Assembly: GCF_000519125.1 (NCBI RefSeq)
Contig: NZ_JAEX01000006.1
Coordinates: 1-64,000 of the forward strand
Origin: Desulfocurvus vexinensis DSM 17965
GTDB lineage: Bacteria > Desulfobacterota > Desulfovibrionia > Desulfovibrionales > Desulfovibrionaceae
Reading direction: 5' to 3'
Length of the DNA stretch: 64,000 nucleotides
The position numbers and the translations under genes are program-made. Shown here in pieces: positions 15,513 through 25,198 of this stretch. The notes under the pieces are model-generated. The model was not told where the DNA came from. It did no database searches and saw only the letters and a list, made by a program, of their open reading frames with translations. Position 1 is the stretch's first letter. Every line of letters begins with the position of its first letter.

Positions 15513-17363
15513 CTAGTTCTCCTTGCCGGGCTTGGGGGCGCTGTCCATGGGAATGATCTTGCCGCCGCCGTAGCCGCGCTCGCCCGGGGGAATCTCGAAG
15601 GTCCGGGTGGCCGGTTCGTAGTCCAGGGTCGGCAGGTCGTCGCCCTCGCTCTTCCAGGTGGCCAGGGTGCGGGTCAGCCAGTCGCGGTCGTTGCGCTCGG
15701 GGAAGTCCTCGCGGGCGTGGGAGCCGCGCGACTCGGTGCGCATCAGCGCGCCGTGGGCCACGCACAGGGCCAGACGCACCAGCCCGGGCATCTTCAGCGC
15801 CAGGGCCAGCTCGGGGTTGGCGCCCACGCCGTCGGACTTGAGGCCGATGCGCTTGGCGCGGGCGTGGACCTCCTGGAGGGTCGCCACGGCGCGCTCCAGG
15901 CCTTCCTTGTTGCGGAAGATGTGCACGCCGTCCTGCAGGGCGTCCTGCATGGCGGCGCGGACCTTGTACACGTCCTCGCTGCCGTCGGCGCCCTCGGTCA
16001 GGCGGCGGATGCGCTCCTGGTCGCGCGCCACGCGGTCGGCGACCACGGCGGTGCCGTACTGCGCGCTGGCGCCCCGCAGGTAGTCCACGACCTTGACGCC
16101 GATGACCCCGCCCGCGACCACGGTCTCGGCCAGGGAGTTGCCGCCCAGGCGGTTGAAGCCGTGCATGTCCCAACAGGCGGCCTCGCCCGCGCTGAACAGG
16201 CCCGCCAGCCCGTAGGCCGCGCCGTCCTTGTTGGTGCGCACGCCGCCCATGGAGTAGTGCTGCACGGGCTTGACGGGGATCAGGCTGTGCACGGGGTCCA
16301 CGCCCAGGAAGTTCTGGCAGATTTCGTCCACCTCGCGCAGCTTGACGCGGATATGCTCCTCGCCCAGGTGGCGGATGTCCAGCCACAGGTGCTGCCCGTA
16401 GGGGCTCTGCACGCCCTTGCCCTCGCGGATGTGGTGCATCATCCAGCGCGAGACCACGTCGCGCGAGGCCAGCTCGGCCTTGTCGGGCTCGTAGACATGC
16501 ATGAAGCGCTCCTGGTTCACGTCCAGCAGGGTGCCGCCGTCGCCACGGCAGCCCTCGGTGACCAGGATGTAGGTGGGCACGATGCCCGTGGGGTGGAACT
16601 GCACGGCCTCCATGTTGCCCAGGGGCACCACGCCGGTGTCGAGCACCGCCGCGTGGGCGCCGCCGTCGCAGATCACCGCGTTGGTGGACTCGCGGTAGAT
16701 GCGCCCGAAGCCCCCCGCCGCGATGAGCGTGGCCTTGGCCAGGTACACGCGCAGCTCGCCGGTCTTCAGGCAGCGGGCCACGGCGCCCAGGCAGCGCCCG
16801 CCGTCGTGGATCAGGCTGATCATCTCCGTCTTGTCATGCACGGCCACGCCAAGCTGGGCGGCGCGGTTGTCCATGGTGTAGAGCACGGTGTGCCCGGTGC
16901 CGTCGGAGGTGTAGCAGGTGCGCCATTTGGCGGTGCCGCCGAAGGCGCGGGCGGTGATCAGCCCTTCCTTCTCGGCCTTTTCCTCTTTCTCGTAGCGCTC
17001 GCCGCCCTTGTAGTAGAAGCTCTTGCCCGCCACGACGCGGTTCCAGGGCACGCCCCAGTGGGCCATCTGGCGCATGGCGATGGGCGCGTTGTCGCAGAAG
17101 ATGCGCGCCACTTCCTGGTCGCAGCCCCAGTCGGAGCCCTTGACCGTATCCATGAAATGCACGTCGGGGCTGTCGCCCTCGCCCATGGCGCTGTTGCCCA
17201 GGGCCGCCTGCATCCCGCCCTGGGCGGCGGAGGAATGCGAGCGCCGCGCCGGAACGATGGACAGGCAAATGACGTCGAACCCGGCTCCTGCGGCCTCGAT
17301 GGCCACACGCTCCCCCGCCAGCCCCGCGCCGATGCACAGCAGGTCCGTCACGAAAGTCTGCAT
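15513..17363 (-). CDS. frdA: fumarate reductase/succinate dehydrogenase flavoprotein subunit
   Basis: The protein (616 residues) holds covalent FAD and the fumarate/succinate site. The dinucleotide motif GAGLAG is at 12-17 and the flavinylation motif HSSAAQGG at 43-50, with His43 as the likely FAD attachment residue. FHPTGIVPTYILVTEGCRGDGG is interrupted only by normal family variation, and HYSMGGVRTN (with the conserved His) and GLFSAGEAACWDMHGFNRLGG are present. It sits 12 bp after frdC and 2 bp before frdB in one operon. The length fits the family. Confidence 0.96.
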   Translation of the reverse strand: MQTFVTDLLCIGAGLAGERVAIEAAGAGFDVICLSIVPARRSHSSAAQGGMQAALGNSAMGEGDSPDVHFMDTVKGSDWGCDQEVARIFCDNAPIAMRQMAHWGVPWNRVVAGKSFYYKGGERYEKEEKAEKEGLITARAFGGTAKWRTCYTSDGTGHTVLYTMDNRAAQLGVAVHDKTEMISLIHDGGRCLGAVARCLKTGELRVYLAKATLIAAGGFGRIYRESTNAVICDGGAHAAVLDTGVVPLGNMEAVQFHPTGIVPTYILVTEGCRGDGGTLLDVNQERFMHVYEPDKAELASRDVVSRWMMHHIREGKGVQSPYGQHLWLDIRHLGEEHIRVKLREVDEICQNFLGVDPVHSLIPVKPVQHYSMGGVRTNKDGAAYGLAGLFSAGEAACWDMHGFNRLGGNSLAETVVAGGVIGVKVVDYLRGASAQYGTAVVADRVARDQERIRRLTEGADGSEDVYKVRAAMQDALQDGVHIFRNKEGLERAVATLQEVHARAKRIGLKSDGVGANPELALALKMPGLVRLALCVAHGALMRTESRGSHAREDFPERNDRDWLTRTLATWKSEGDDLPTLDYEPATRTFEIPPGERGYGGGKIIPMDSAPKPGKEN

Positions 17364-17375
17364 GGTCTCTCCTTG

Positions 17376-18029
17376 TCAGTAGGCCAGAAGCAGGAAACGG
17401 ATCAGGGTCAGCAGCCCGATGCCGATGAACGCCAGGGTCAGGATGTTCTCCACGCGCTTCATTTTCGCGCGGCGCGAACGCTTGATGAACCCCCATTTGA
17501 CCCCGATGCGGTAGAAGCCGATGCCCACGTGCAGCTCCACCAGGGGCAGCAGCACGAGGTAGAAGGCCAGCCACCAGCCGTCGGCCACGCGCGCGGCGCT
17601 CTTGGCCGCCGAGATGGGCAGGTCGGTGAGCACCACCCACATGTGGATGGAGCCCATGATGAGGATGATCATGGCGCTGCCCGCCTGCACCAGCCACAGC
17701 CAGGTGTCGCGGTGGCGCAGGGTCTTGGCGTGGGCCCAGATGGTGCGCTGCTCGTCGAGCCGGAAGGGCAGCTTGCGCGCCGCCAGCACGAAATGCAGCA
17801 AAAAGGCGAACCCGATGAGGGGTCCGCCGACCTGGGCCATGTAGGTGGCCTCGAAAAATCCAGCCAGGGCGTTCATGACGCCGGGGCCGATGATGACGCT
17901 GGACACCAGGATCATGTGGCTCCACATGAACAGCACCAGGCCCGCGCCGGTGAGCATCTGCAACCAGTCCAGATACGCCGAGAGCATCGACGGCCTGGGC
18001 ACATGCAGGGTCGAATCGACAACCGCCAT
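17376..18029 (-). CDS. frdC: fumarate reductase di-heme cytochrome b subunit
   Basis: The protein (217 residues) is a five-helix membrane anchor that exchanges electrons with menaquinone through two b hemes. Four membrane His residues that could ligate heme are visible at 38 (FMWSHMIL), 79 (FLLHFVL), 129 (GSIHMWV) and 167 (ELHVGIGFYR), as in Wolinella FrdC. The ATG at 18029 follows a strong ribosome site (CTGGAGGAAG). It is the first gene of frdCAB-fumAB and is preceded by a promoter at 18178-18207. Confidence 0.94.
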   Translation of the reverse strand: MAVVDSTLHVPRPSMLSAYLDWLQMLTGAGLVLFMWSHMILVSSVIIGPGVMNALAGFFEATYMAQVGGPLIGFAFLLHFVLAARKLPFRLDEQRTIWAHAKTLRHRDTWLWLVQAGSAMIILIMGSIHMWVVLTDLPISAAKSAARVADGWWLAFYLVLLPLVELHVGIGFYRIGVKWGFIKRSRRAKMKRVENILTLAFIGIGLLTLIRFLLLAY

Positions 18030-18177
18030 GTCTTCCTCCAGGGATAATGGAACGCGATACAGCCAACCAACCAGCACCCCGGGCGCGGCGCGCCTCCCGC
18101 AACGCGGACACACGCCCGAAGGCCCCTGCCCGGCGGCCTCCAGGGGGTCGCCCCCCAACGCCGGACAAAAGCCCCTG

Positions 18178-18207
18178 ATTCTTGAACCCTGAATGACCGA
18201 TTGTCAA
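18178..18207 (-). promoter_or_regulatory. promoter of the frdCAB-fumAB operon
   Basis: Minus-strand -35 TTGACA (18202-18207), 18-bp spacer, -10 AAGAAT (18178-18183). The leader to frdC would be about 140 bases. The -35 is perfect and the -10 matches four of six. Confidence 0.55.
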
Positions 18208-18274
18208 TTGTTGATGGCCATTCGCGCGCCACGGGGCGGCGCGGAAGGCGCCGGGAAGGGCGCGGGCGGCGGGC

Positions 18275-18691
18275 CTAGAGGACCACGTCGCGGAAGTCGC
18301 CCGAGGGGATGGGCTCCAGGTCGGCGGTGGGGTAGTTGAGCAGGTAGGCCTGACAGGCCAGGGGCGTGCCGTTGTCCAGGGTCACGTCCACCACGGCGCG
18401 GCGGTAGCGCGAGATATCCGGCTTGCCGGGGATGACGCCCTCGAATTCGTCCAGCAGCGGCCAGGCCCGCCCGGGGGCGGCCAGCCGCCAGACCTCGCCC
18501 AGCACGCGCTGGCCCGGGCCGTCGGCCTCGACCATGCCCGGGTACCAGCTCACGCGAAACAGCCGCCCGGCCACGCTGCCCCGGCCCAGCAGTTCGCCCA
18601 TGGCCTCCAGCCGCTCGGCCCACGGCCCGCCCGCGCTGCGCATGAGGGTGCCGTAGGCGAAGAACAGGTCGTCAGGGGTGGGGGCGCTCAT
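18275..18691 (-). CDS. gamma-glutamylcyclotransferase-like (GGCT/AIG2) protein
   Basis: The protein (138 residues) has the GGCT fold: FFAYGTLM (residues 10-17) is the conserved substrate loop, and the acid in LLDEFEG (79-85) is the likely catalytic Glu. Members release 5-oxoproline from gamma-glutamyl peptides or act on gamma-glutamylamines. Its ATG overlaps the stop of the membrane-protein gene upstream (ATGA), which indicates coupling. The in-frame extension to 18769 overlaps that gene and looks unlike the family, so I rejected it. The natural substrate is unknown. Confidence 0.87.
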   Translation of the reverse strand: MSAPTPDDLFFAYGTLMRSAGGPWAERLEAMGELLGRGSVAGRLFRVSWYPGMVEADGPGQRVLGEVWRLAAPGRAWPLLDEFEGVIPGKPDISRYRRAVVDVTLDNGTPLACQAYLLNYPTADLEPIPSGDFRDVVL

Positions 18692-19278
18692 GGGCGATCG
18701 CCTCCTTCGCACCGCTTCATGGTCTCGACGACGCACGACTGCTTCTCGCTGAACCTGCGGCGGATCCACAGCGTGAAGCCCACTCCCGCAAGGCCCGACA
18801 GACCCAGGGCGAACTCCCCCAGGGAGACGAGCACCAGGAACACCAGCGCGGAAAACAGAAAGCTGGAACCGAAGACGGCCAGCCCCTCGAAGCTGAACAG
18901 GCCGCCGTGCTGGTCCCGGCCCCGGCGCAGGGAATCGATGCAGTGTTCATAGCGCGCCAGCAGCGCGCCCTGCGCGGCGCCCTGGCGGTGCAGGAAGGCC
19001 CCGATGGCGTACATGCGCAGCAAAAGCGTGCAAAGCATGAGGTCGCAGTAGGCGCAGACGAAGGGGATCAGGCACAGCACATAGTGGGCGGGCAGGGCCG
19101 CGCGCCCCCCGCCGCCGGGCGTGCCCGCGCCCTGGAAGCCCAGGCCCACGGCGCCCAGGGCGGCCACGAGCACGATCTTCCATTTGACCATGTCCAGGTG
19201 CCCGCGCTGGGTCTCGATGATCTCGTCGCGCAGCTTGTCCACCCCGACCGGGCCCCCCGGGCCGTCCGTGTCGCTCAT
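18688..19278 (-). CDS. hypothetical membrane protein
   Basis: The protein (196 residues) has about four hydrophobic segments: roughly 31-49, 64-84, and a pair around 128-170, separated by a polar helix containing ARYEHCIDSLRRGRD. There is no signal peptide and no motif that I recognise. The N-terminus is predicted cytoplasmic with an amphipathic helix. It starts 1 bp after the xthA stop and overlaps the GGCT gene by 4 bp, so it belongs to the minus-strand group 20725-18275. Confidence 0.75.
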   Translation of the reverse strand: MSDTDGPGGPVGVDKLRDEIIETQRGHLDMVKWKIVLVAALGAVGLGFQGAGTPGGGGRAALPAHYVLCLIPFVCAYCDLMLCTLLLRMYAIGAFLHRQGAAQGALLARYEHCIDSLRRGRDQHGGLFSFEGLAVFGSSFLFSALVFLVLVSLGEFALGLSGLAGVGFTLWIRRRFSEKQSCVVETMKRCEGGDRP

Positions 19279-19279
19279 C

Positions 19280-20050
19280 CTAGGCCTCCAGGTCCAGTTC
19301 CAGGCCCACGGGGCAATGGTCCGAGCCCAGGACCTCGGGCTCGATCCAGGCCCGCGTCACCTTGCCCCGCAGTTCCTCGCTGACGAAGAAATAGTCGATG
19401 CGCCACCCCGCGTTGCGCGCGCGGGCCCCGTAGCGGTAGGTCCACCACGAATAGTGGTCCGGCCCGGGCTCGAACAGGCGGAAGGTGTCCACATAGCCGT
19501 GGGCCACGAAGCGGTCCATCCAGGCGCGCTCCACGGGCAGGAAGCCCGAGGTGTTCTCGTTGGCCTTGGGGTTCTTGAGGTCGATTTCCTTGTGCGCGGT
19601 GTTGAAATCGCCGCAGACCACGATGGGCTTCTCTCGCCGCAAGGCCTCGCTGTGGGCCAGGAAGCAGTCGTAGTAGCCGAGCTTGAACTCCAGACGCTCG
19701 TCGCCCTGCTGGCCGTTGGGGAAGTAGATGGTGAAGAAGTGGAAGGACGGGTATTCCAGGTGGATGCAGCGGCCCTCGCCGTTGAAGCGCTCGTCGGGCA
19801 GGCCGGTGCGCACGGCCAGGGGCGCCACGCGGTACAGCGCCGCCGTACCCGAATAGCCCTTGCGCGTGCGGCAGGGGTTCCAGGCCACCTCGTAACCCGG
19901 GCGGCCCCGGTCGGCCTCGTCCAGCTGCTGCGGCTCGGCCTTGATTTCCTGCAGGCCGACCACATCGGCGCCGCTGGCGTCGAACCAGTTCCAGAAGCCT
20001 TTCTGGATCACGGCCCGCAGGCCGTTGACGTTCCACGAATAGAGTTTCAT
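19280..20050 (-). CDS. xthA: exodeoxyribonuclease III (AP endonuclease)
   Basis: The protein (256 residues, normal length) cleaves DNA at abasic sites and removes 3' blocks in base excision repair. All family signatures are present: SWNVNGLRA (5-13), LQEIK with metal ligand Glu35, CGDFNTAH (146-153) with the Asp/Asn pair, GWRIDYFF, and the C-terminal SDHCPVGLEL containing the catalytic His. It follows the phosphoesterase gene by 9 bp in the same direction. Confidence 0.95.
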   Translation of the reverse strand: MKLYSWNVNGLRAVIQKGFWNWFDASGADVVGLQEIKAEPQQLDEADRGRPGYEVAWNPCRTRKGYSGTAALYRVAPLAVRTGLPDERFNGEGRCIHLEYPSFHFFTIYFPNGQQGDERLEFKLGYYDCFLAHSEALRREKPIVVCGDFNTAHKEIDLKNPKANENTSGFLPVERAWMDRFVAHGYVDTFRLFEPGPDHYSWWTYRYGARARNAGWRIDYFFVSEELRGKVTRAWIEPEVLGSDHCPVGLELDLEA

Positions 20051-20059
20051 CCCGCCGCC

Positions 20060-20725
20060 TTACAGGGTGCGCAGTTTCACGGTCAGCGTCCGCCCGGCCA
20101 GGCCGATGACGGCGTAGCCGCCCTGGGCCAGCATCCCGGGGTTGACCACGGCGGTGCGGCCCACGAAGTCCAGGGCCCGCGACTCGTGGATATGCCCGGA
20201 CAGGCACACGTCGGGCTGGACGCGCTCCACGAAGGCGCGCACGGCCCGGCTGCCCACGTGCCGCGCGCCCACCAGATCGGCCTTGGTGCCGTGGGGCGGA
20301 TCGTGGGCCACCAGCAGCGTGGCGTCCCACTGCCCGGCCAGGGCCAGGGCCTGCTCCAGCAGCTCGCCCAGGCGCTCGTCGGGCACCTCGCTGGGCGTGC
20401 CGAAGGGCGTGGGGCTGGAACAGCCAACGCCCACGAGGCCCACCCCGGGCGCCAGTTCGCGGGCCTGGCCGTGGATGGACAGGCCTTCGTCCTCCAGCCA
20501 GCGGCCCACGGCGGCGGTGTCCATGTTGCCGATCTGGGCCAGGACCACAGGGTTGGCCCGGCGCACGGCGTCGATGACCCGGCGCGCCGCGTCCACCCCG
20601 CCGTGGGTGGTCAGGTCGCCGCTGACCACGACGCCTGCGGCCTCGGCCACGCCCGGAATGCGCGCGACGTTGCCCGGGTCGCCGTGGATATCGCCGATGC
20701 CGATCCAGTACTTGTCGTATTTCAC
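20060..20725 (-). CDS. calcineurin-like metallophosphoesterase
   Basis: The protein (221 residues) has the dimetal phosphoesterase ligands: GDIHGD (11-16), GDLTTHG (36-42), GNMD (66-69, in place of the usual GNHD), AHDPPHG and SGHIHES. It may hydrolyse a phosphodiester or phosphomonoester. The start is a GTG at 20725 with a strong GGGGGAG ribosome site; upstream in-frame ATGs have none. It heads the group with xthA, the membrane protein and the GGCT gene. The substrate is unknown. Confidence 0.87.
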   Translation of the reverse strand: MKYDKYWIGIGDIHGDPGNVARIPGVAEAAGVVVSGDLTTHGGVDAARRVIDAVRRANPVVLAQIGNMDTAAVGRWLEDEGLSIHGQARELAPGVGLVGVGCSSPTPFGTPSEVPDERLGELLEQALALAGQWDATLLVAHDPPHGTKADLVGARHVGSRAVRAFVERVQPDVCLSGHIHESRALDFVGRTAVVNPGMLAQGGYAVIGLAGRTLTVKLRTL

Positions 20726-20826
20726 GGTGCTCCCCCTCTTTTCCCTCGGCCCGGAAGCGGGTACAACCCAAGGGCGCCCGCAGCGGCCCCGGGCCGCGAC
20801 GCACAACCCTAGCCCAAAAGCCCGCG

Positions 20827-21450
20827 ATGGAAACCCCCCGACACACGGCCCCCGGCGGCCCCGGACCAGCCCGCAGCGCCCTGCGCGCGGCCCTGCTGGC
20901 CCAGCGCCGGGCCCTGCCCCGGGCCGAGGCCGCCGCGCGCTCGGCGCGGGTGCTGGCGCGGGTGCGGGCGCTGCCCGCCTGGGCCACGGCGCGCGAGGTG
21001 CTGGCCTACATGCCCGTGCAGGGCGAGGTGGACGTGGCCGCGCTGGTTGAGGAGCTGTGGGCGCGCGGGGCGCGGGTGCTGTTGCCGCGCTGCCGCCCCG
21101 GGGAGCCCGGAGCCATGGACGTGGCCTGCGCCACGGGCCTGGCCGACCTGTGCCCGGGGGCCTTTGGCATCGCCGAGCCCGACCCGCACGCCTGCCCGGC
21201 CCTGGACGCCCCCCGGCCCGACCTGGTGCTGGTGCCGGGGGTGGCCTTCGACCGGCGCGGCCAGCGCCTGGGCTTCGGGGGCGGGTTCTACGACCGTTTT
21301 CTGGCGGGGCTGGGGCGCCCGGGGCCGCTGCTGGCGGCGCCGTGCTTCGGCTTCCAGCTCGTGGCCGAGCTGCCTGCCGAGCCGTGGGACGTGCCCGTGG
21401 ACGTGATCATCACCGAGGAGCAGACCCTGTGGACCCGAAACCGCGACTGA
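20827..21450 (+). CDS. 5-formyltetrahydrofolate cyclo-ligase
   Basis: The enzyme (207 residues) converts 5-formyl-THF and ATP to 5,10-methenyl-THF in the cytoplasm. The signature LVPGVAFDRRGQRLGFGGGFYDRFL region (about 141-165) is intact, with the nucleotide loop LGFGGGFYDR, and the N-terminus has the usual basic AQRRALP helix. It is divergent from the phosphoesterase gene and overlaps the start of the PgeF gene by 22 bases. Confidence 0.93.
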   Translation: METPRHTAPGGPGPARSALRAALLAQRRALPRAEAAARSARVLARVRALPAWATAREVLAYMPVQGEVDVAALVEELWARGARVLLPRCRPGEPGAMDVACATGLADLCPGAFGIAEPDPHACPALDAPRPDLVLVPGVAFDRRGQRLGFGGGFYDRFLAGLGRPGPLLAAPCFGFQLVAELPAEPWDVPVDVIITEEQTLWTRNRD

Positions 21451-22178
21451 TTCCCTTCGCCTTTCCCGGGCTGGACCGCGTGGGCTGCGCCTTCGGGGCG
21501 CGGGCCGCAGGCGCCTGCGGGCCCTACGGCGGCGGCAACATCTCCCTGGACGTGGGCGACGACCCCGGGGCCGTGCGCGCGTGGCGCCGGGCCATGCAGG
21601 GCGCCCTGGGCTTCGGCTCGTGGCAGGAGCTGCGCCAGGTCCACGGCACGCAGATGCTCTTCGACCCCGACCCCGGCGACATCGACGCTCCCGGCACCTT
21701 CGAGGCCGACGGGCTGGCCACCGCCGAGCCGGGCCGGGCCCTGGTCATCAAGACCGCCGACTGCCAGCCCATCCTGCTGGCCCACGAGAGCGGGGGCGTG
21801 GTGGCGGCGCTGCATGTGGGCTGGCGGGGCAACGCGGCGGAGTTCCCCCAACGCGGAGTGCGCGCCCTGTGCCGGGAATACGGCCTGGCGCCCGCCGAGC
21901 TGCTGGCCGTGCGCGGCCCGAGCCTGGGCCCGGCGGCCAGCGAATTCACCAACTTCGAGGCCGAGTTCGGCCCGGCCTTCGCGCCCTACCACGACCCCGC
22001 CACGCGCACCGTGGACCTCTGGCGCCTGACGCGCGACCAGCTCCTGGCCGCCGGGCTGCTGCCCGAGCGCATCCACGGCCTGGACCTGTGCACCCACGCC
22101 ACGCCCGAGCTGTTCTTCTCCTACCGCCGCGAGCGCACCTGCGGCCGACAGGCCAGCGTGATCTGGATACGGAAGTAG
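21429..22178 (+). CDS. pgeF: PgeF/YfiH laccase-domain protein
   Basis: The protein (249 residues) belongs to the DUF152/YfiH family, known as a peptidoglycan editing factor that also acts on purine nucleosides. The metal triad is present: His72 (RQVHGTQ), Cys112 (TADCQPI) and His129 (HVGWRGN). I chose the GTG at 21429 because GAGGAG lies just upstream and the family start matches; it overlaps the 5-FCL gene by 22 bases and is probably translated from the same message. Confidence 0.9.
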   Translation: MDPKPRLIPFAFPGLDRVGCAFGARAAGACGPYGGGNISLDVGDDPGAVRAWRRAMQGALGFGSWQELRQVHGTQMLFDPDPGDIDAPGTFEADGLATAEPGRALVIKTADCQPILLAHESGGVVAALHVGWRGNAAEFPQRGVRALCREYGLAPAELLAVRGPSLGPAASEFTNFEAEFGPAFAPYHDPATRTVDLWRLTRDQLLAAGLLPERIHGLDLCTHATPELFFSYRRERTCGRQASVIWIRK

Positions 22179-22239
22179 CCGCCGGGCGGCGGCGCCCGCG
22201 CGGGCGCATGGCTGGCCTGCGCCGTCCCGCGCCTCTCCC

Positions 22240-22270
22240 AAAATACCCGTGGCCCCACAGGGGGCCACGG
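22240..22270 (-). terminator. hairpin terminator candidate between pgeF and the sigma-54 activator
   Basis: Perfect 10-bp arms CCGTGGCCCC / GGGGCCACGG with a 4-base loop. On the minus strand GTATTTT follows, so it most likely ends the regulator operon; it may work in both directions for the convergent genes. Confidence 0.5.
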
Positions 22271-22351
22271 ACTGCCCTGCCCGCAAAGGAACAGCAAGGA
22301 ACTCTGCCGCTGGGGATCGACCACCCGTTCCCCGTCCCGCCGCCAACCTCC

Positions 22352-23737
22352 TCACCCCGTCTGGATGCCGTAGGCCTTGAGTTTGCGGTAGAGGTAGGTG
22401 CGTTCCAGGCCGATGGATTCGGCGAGGCGGCTGACGCTGCCTTCGAACTCTTCGAGCTTGCGGCGCAGGAATTCGGCTTCGAACTCCTGGCGCGCGGCCT
22501 TGAAGTCCACGGCGCCGGAGGGGATGGGCAGGTCGTGCGGCGGGGCGCCGGGGGCCGGGGCCGGGCGCGCGGCGAGGATTTCGGCGGGCAGGTCCTCGGG
22601 GCCGACCTCGGCCCCGGAGTGCAGGATGAGCATGCGCTCCACGAAATTCTTGAGCTCGCGCACATTGCCCGGCCAGGGGTAGGCGCACAGCACGCGCAGC
22701 GCGTCGTCGGTGAAGGCCAGCTCGCGGAAGCCCTGGGTGCGCGTCAGGCGGTCCAGGAAATCCCGGATGAGCAGGGGGATGTCCTCGCCGCGCTCGCGCA
22801 GCGGCGGCACCACCAGCGGGAAGACCTTGAGCCGGTAGTACAAATCCTCGCGGAAGCGCCCCTCGCGGATTTCCTCCATCAGGTCCTTGTTGGTGGCGGC
22901 GATGACGCGCACGTCCACGGTGATGGTCCTGCGCCCGCCCACGTGCTCGAACTTCTGCTCCTGGAGGATGCGCAGGATCTTGGCCTGAGTTTTCAGGCTC
23001 ATGTCGCCGATCTCGTCCAGGAACAGCGTGCCCCCGTCGGCCAGCTCGAACTTGCCCTGCCGCGAGGCCTCGGCCCCGGTGAAGGCGCCCTTCTCGTGGC
23101 CGAACAGCTCGCTCTCGATGAGTTCCTCGGGGATGGCCGCGCAGTTCACGGCGACCATGGGCCGCGCCCCGCGCCGCGACTGGGCGTGGATCATGCGGGC
23201 CACGATCTCCTTGCCCGTGCCGTTCTCGCCGGTGATGAGCACCCAGGCCTCGGTGGGCGCCACCTGGGCGATGTGCTGGCGCAGGGAGGCCACCGCCGCC
23301 GAGCGCCCGGTGAGGGTGCGGATCTGCTCCGAGCCCAGGCGCAGGCGCAGCTCCTGGTTCTCGCGCTGGATGGTGTTGAATTCCAGCGCCTTGTTCACGC
23401 ACAGGATGACTTTTTCCAGGGACAGGGGCTTCTCGATGAAGTCGAAGGCGCCCTTCTTGATGGCCGCCACGGCGGTCTCGATGTTGCCGTGGCCGGAGAT
23501 CATGATCACCGGCAGGTCGGGCAGCCGCGAGCGCAGGGTGTCCAGCACCTCCAGCCCGTCGATGCCCGTGAGCCAGATGTCGAGCAGCACCAGGTCGGGC
23601 GCACGCTCGTCCACCAGCCGCAGGGCCGCCTCGCCGCTTTCGGCCTCGTGGACCTCGTGGCCCTCGTCCTCGAGGATGCCGCGCAGCGAGAAGCGGATGT
23701 CCTGTTCGTCGTCAACTACGAGAATCCTGGCCGGCAC
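22352..23737 (-). CDS. sigma-54-dependent response regulator (NtrX/AtoC type)
   Basis: The protein (461 residues) has a receiver domain ([13 protein letters not shown]; phospho-Asp about 53 in LLDIWLTG; Lys in FIEKP), an AAA+ sigma-54 activation domain (Walker A GENGTGKE, sigma-54 loop GAFTGA) and a Fis-type helix-turn-helix ([21 protein letters not shown]) at the end. It should activate sigma-54 promoters when phosphorylated. A GTG start at 23737 follows a GGGGAGGG ribosome site and gives the usual length. It is the last gene of a run with an NtrY-like kinase, so that kinase is the likely partner. Confidence 0.93.
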   Translation of the reverse strand: MPARILVVDDEQDIRFSLRGILEDEGHEVHEAESGEAALRLVDERAPDLVLLDIWLTGIDGLEVLDTLRSRLPDLPVIMISGHGNIETAVAAIKKGAFDFIEKPLSLEKVILCVNKALEFNTIQRENQELRLRLGSEQIRTLTGRSAAVASLRQHIAQVAPTEAWVLITGENGTGKEIVARMIHAQSRRGARPMVAVNCAAIPEELIESELFGHEKGAFTGAEASRQGKFELADGGTLFLDEIGDMSLKTQAKILRILQEQKFEHVGGRRTITVDVRVIAATNKDLMEEIREGRFREDLYYRLKVFPLVVPPLRERGEDIPLLIRDFLDRLTRTQGFRELAFTDDALRVLCAYPWPGNVRELKNFVERMLILHSGAEVGPEDLPAEILAARPAPAPGAPPHDLPIPSGAVDFKAARQEFEAEFLRRKLEEFEGSVSRLAESIGLERTYLYRKLKAYGIQTG

Positions 23738-23827
23738 CCTGCCCTCCCCTGGCTGGCGGTTGGCCGGACCCCCACGGCCCGGCCTCCTGTGCATACCCGC
23801 AAAAACCCGGGCAGGGCAAGGCCGGGG

Positions 23828-25198
23828 CTAGCCCTCGAAAGAGAACTCCCCGGCGGCGAACAGCTCCAGGCAGGCGTCCACCACGGCCTCGTCGTAGCGC
23901 GTGCCCCGGCCCTTGCGCACCTCGTCCAGGGCCAGTTCCAGGCCCAGGGCCGCGCGGTAGGGCCGATGGGAGCTCATGGCCTCCACCACGTCGGCCACGG
24001 CCAGCACGCGCGCCTCCAGGCACACGGCCTCGCCCGCCAGCCCATTGGGGTAGCCCGTGCCGTCCAGGCGCTCGTGGTGCTGGACCACGAAGTCCGCAAT
24101 GGGCCAGGGGAAGGGCACCCCGCTCAGGATCTCGTAGCCCACCCCGGGGTGGGTCTGCATGAGCCCGAACTCCATGGCCGTAAGCCGCGCGGGCTTGGAG
24201 AGGATTTCGGCGGGGATGTAGATCTTGCCCAAGTCGTGCAGCAGCCCGGCCACGCGCACGCCCTCCAGGCGCTCGTCGGCCAGCCCCAGGCGCGCGGCGA
24301 TGGCCACGGCCAGGCGCGCCACGCGCTGCTGGTGTCCGGCGGTGTAGGGGTCGCGCTTCTCCGAGGTCAGCACCAGGGCCTGCACCGTGGCCTCCACGGT
24401 CTGGCGCAGGCGGTCCACGGTGCTGCGCAGGCGGGCCATGGTCTCCCTGCGCCCGGAGATGTCGCGGAAGGCCATGACCACGCCCTGGGCCTCGCCGCCC
24501 TCGTCCGCCACCAGGCAGGCGGTCATGTCCACGGGCAGCTCCCCGGCCGGGGCGCGCAGCACCAGGCCCTCGGCATGCAGCGGGCAGCCGCCTTCCAGGA
24601 CGCGGGGCAAAAGGTCCACAGGCTGGCCGCCCTCCTCGCGCAAGGGCAGCACCCGGGCCAGGGGCCGGTGCCGGGCCTCGTCCAGCCCCAGCCCGAGCAC
24701 CCGCCCGGCCACGGCGTTCAGGTAGTTCACCTGGCCCCGGGCGTCGGTGGCCACGATGCCCTCGCCCACGCTGTCCAGGGTCGTCTCCAGCCACTTGCGC
24801 TCCTTGCGGCGGCGCTGCTCGTTGGAATGCTTGTAGTGGGCCATTTCGATGGCCGTGTGCACCTCGCGGTCGTCGAAGGGCTTGATGACGTAGCCGAAGG
24901 GCTGGGTGGCCTTGGCGCGTTGCAGGGTTTCCTCGTCGGCGTAGGCCGTGACGAAAATCACCGGGATGTCGCAGCTCTGGGCGATGGCTCCGGCGGCCTG
25001 CACGCCGTCCATGGCCCCGGCGAGCATGATGTCCATGAGCACCACGTCGGGGCGCAGGCGCCGGGCGGCCTCCACGGCGCCCTCGCCCGTGGGCACCACG
25101 TCGGCCACGGAATACCCGAGGTTGGTCAGCCGGTGGCGGATGTCCATGGCCACGATGGTCTCGTCCTCAACCACGAGAATGGTGGGCTTGGGGGTCAC
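23828..25198 (-). CDS. response regulator with PAS and HD-GYP domains
   Basis: The protein (456 residues) has a receiver ([13 protein letters not shown], phospho-Asp 56 in LMDIMLAG), a PAS domain (about 140-250) and a C-terminal HD-GYP domain with [11 protein letters not shown] and [19 protein letters not shown] domains hydrolyse cyclic di-GMP, so the protein probably lowers that messenger in response to a kinase signal. A GTG start overlaps the stop of the TIGR01777 gene upstream (GTGA). It lies 90 bp before the sigma-54 regulator. Confidence 0.93.
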   Translation of the reverse strand: MTPKPTILVVEDETIVAMDIRHRLTNLGYSVADVVPTGEGAVEAARRLRPDVVLMDIMLAGAMDGVQAAGAIAQSCDIPVIFVTAYADEETLQRAKATQPFGYVIKPFDDREVHTAIEMAHYKHSNEQRRRKERKWLETTLDSVGEGIVATDARGQVNYLNAVAGRVLGLGLDEARHRPLARVLPLREEGGQPVDLLPRVLEGGCPLHAEGLVLRAPAGELPVDMTACLVADEGGEAQGVVMAFRDISGRRETMARLRSTVDRLRQTVEATVQALVLTSEKRDPYTAGHQQRVARLAVAIAARLGLADERLEGVRVAGLLHDLGKIYIPAEILSKPARLTAMEFGLMQTHPGVGYEILSGVPFPWPIADFVVQHHERLDGTGYPNGLAGEAVCLEARVLAVADVVEAMSSHRPYRAALGLELALDEVRKGRGTRYDEAVVDACLELFAAGEFSFEG

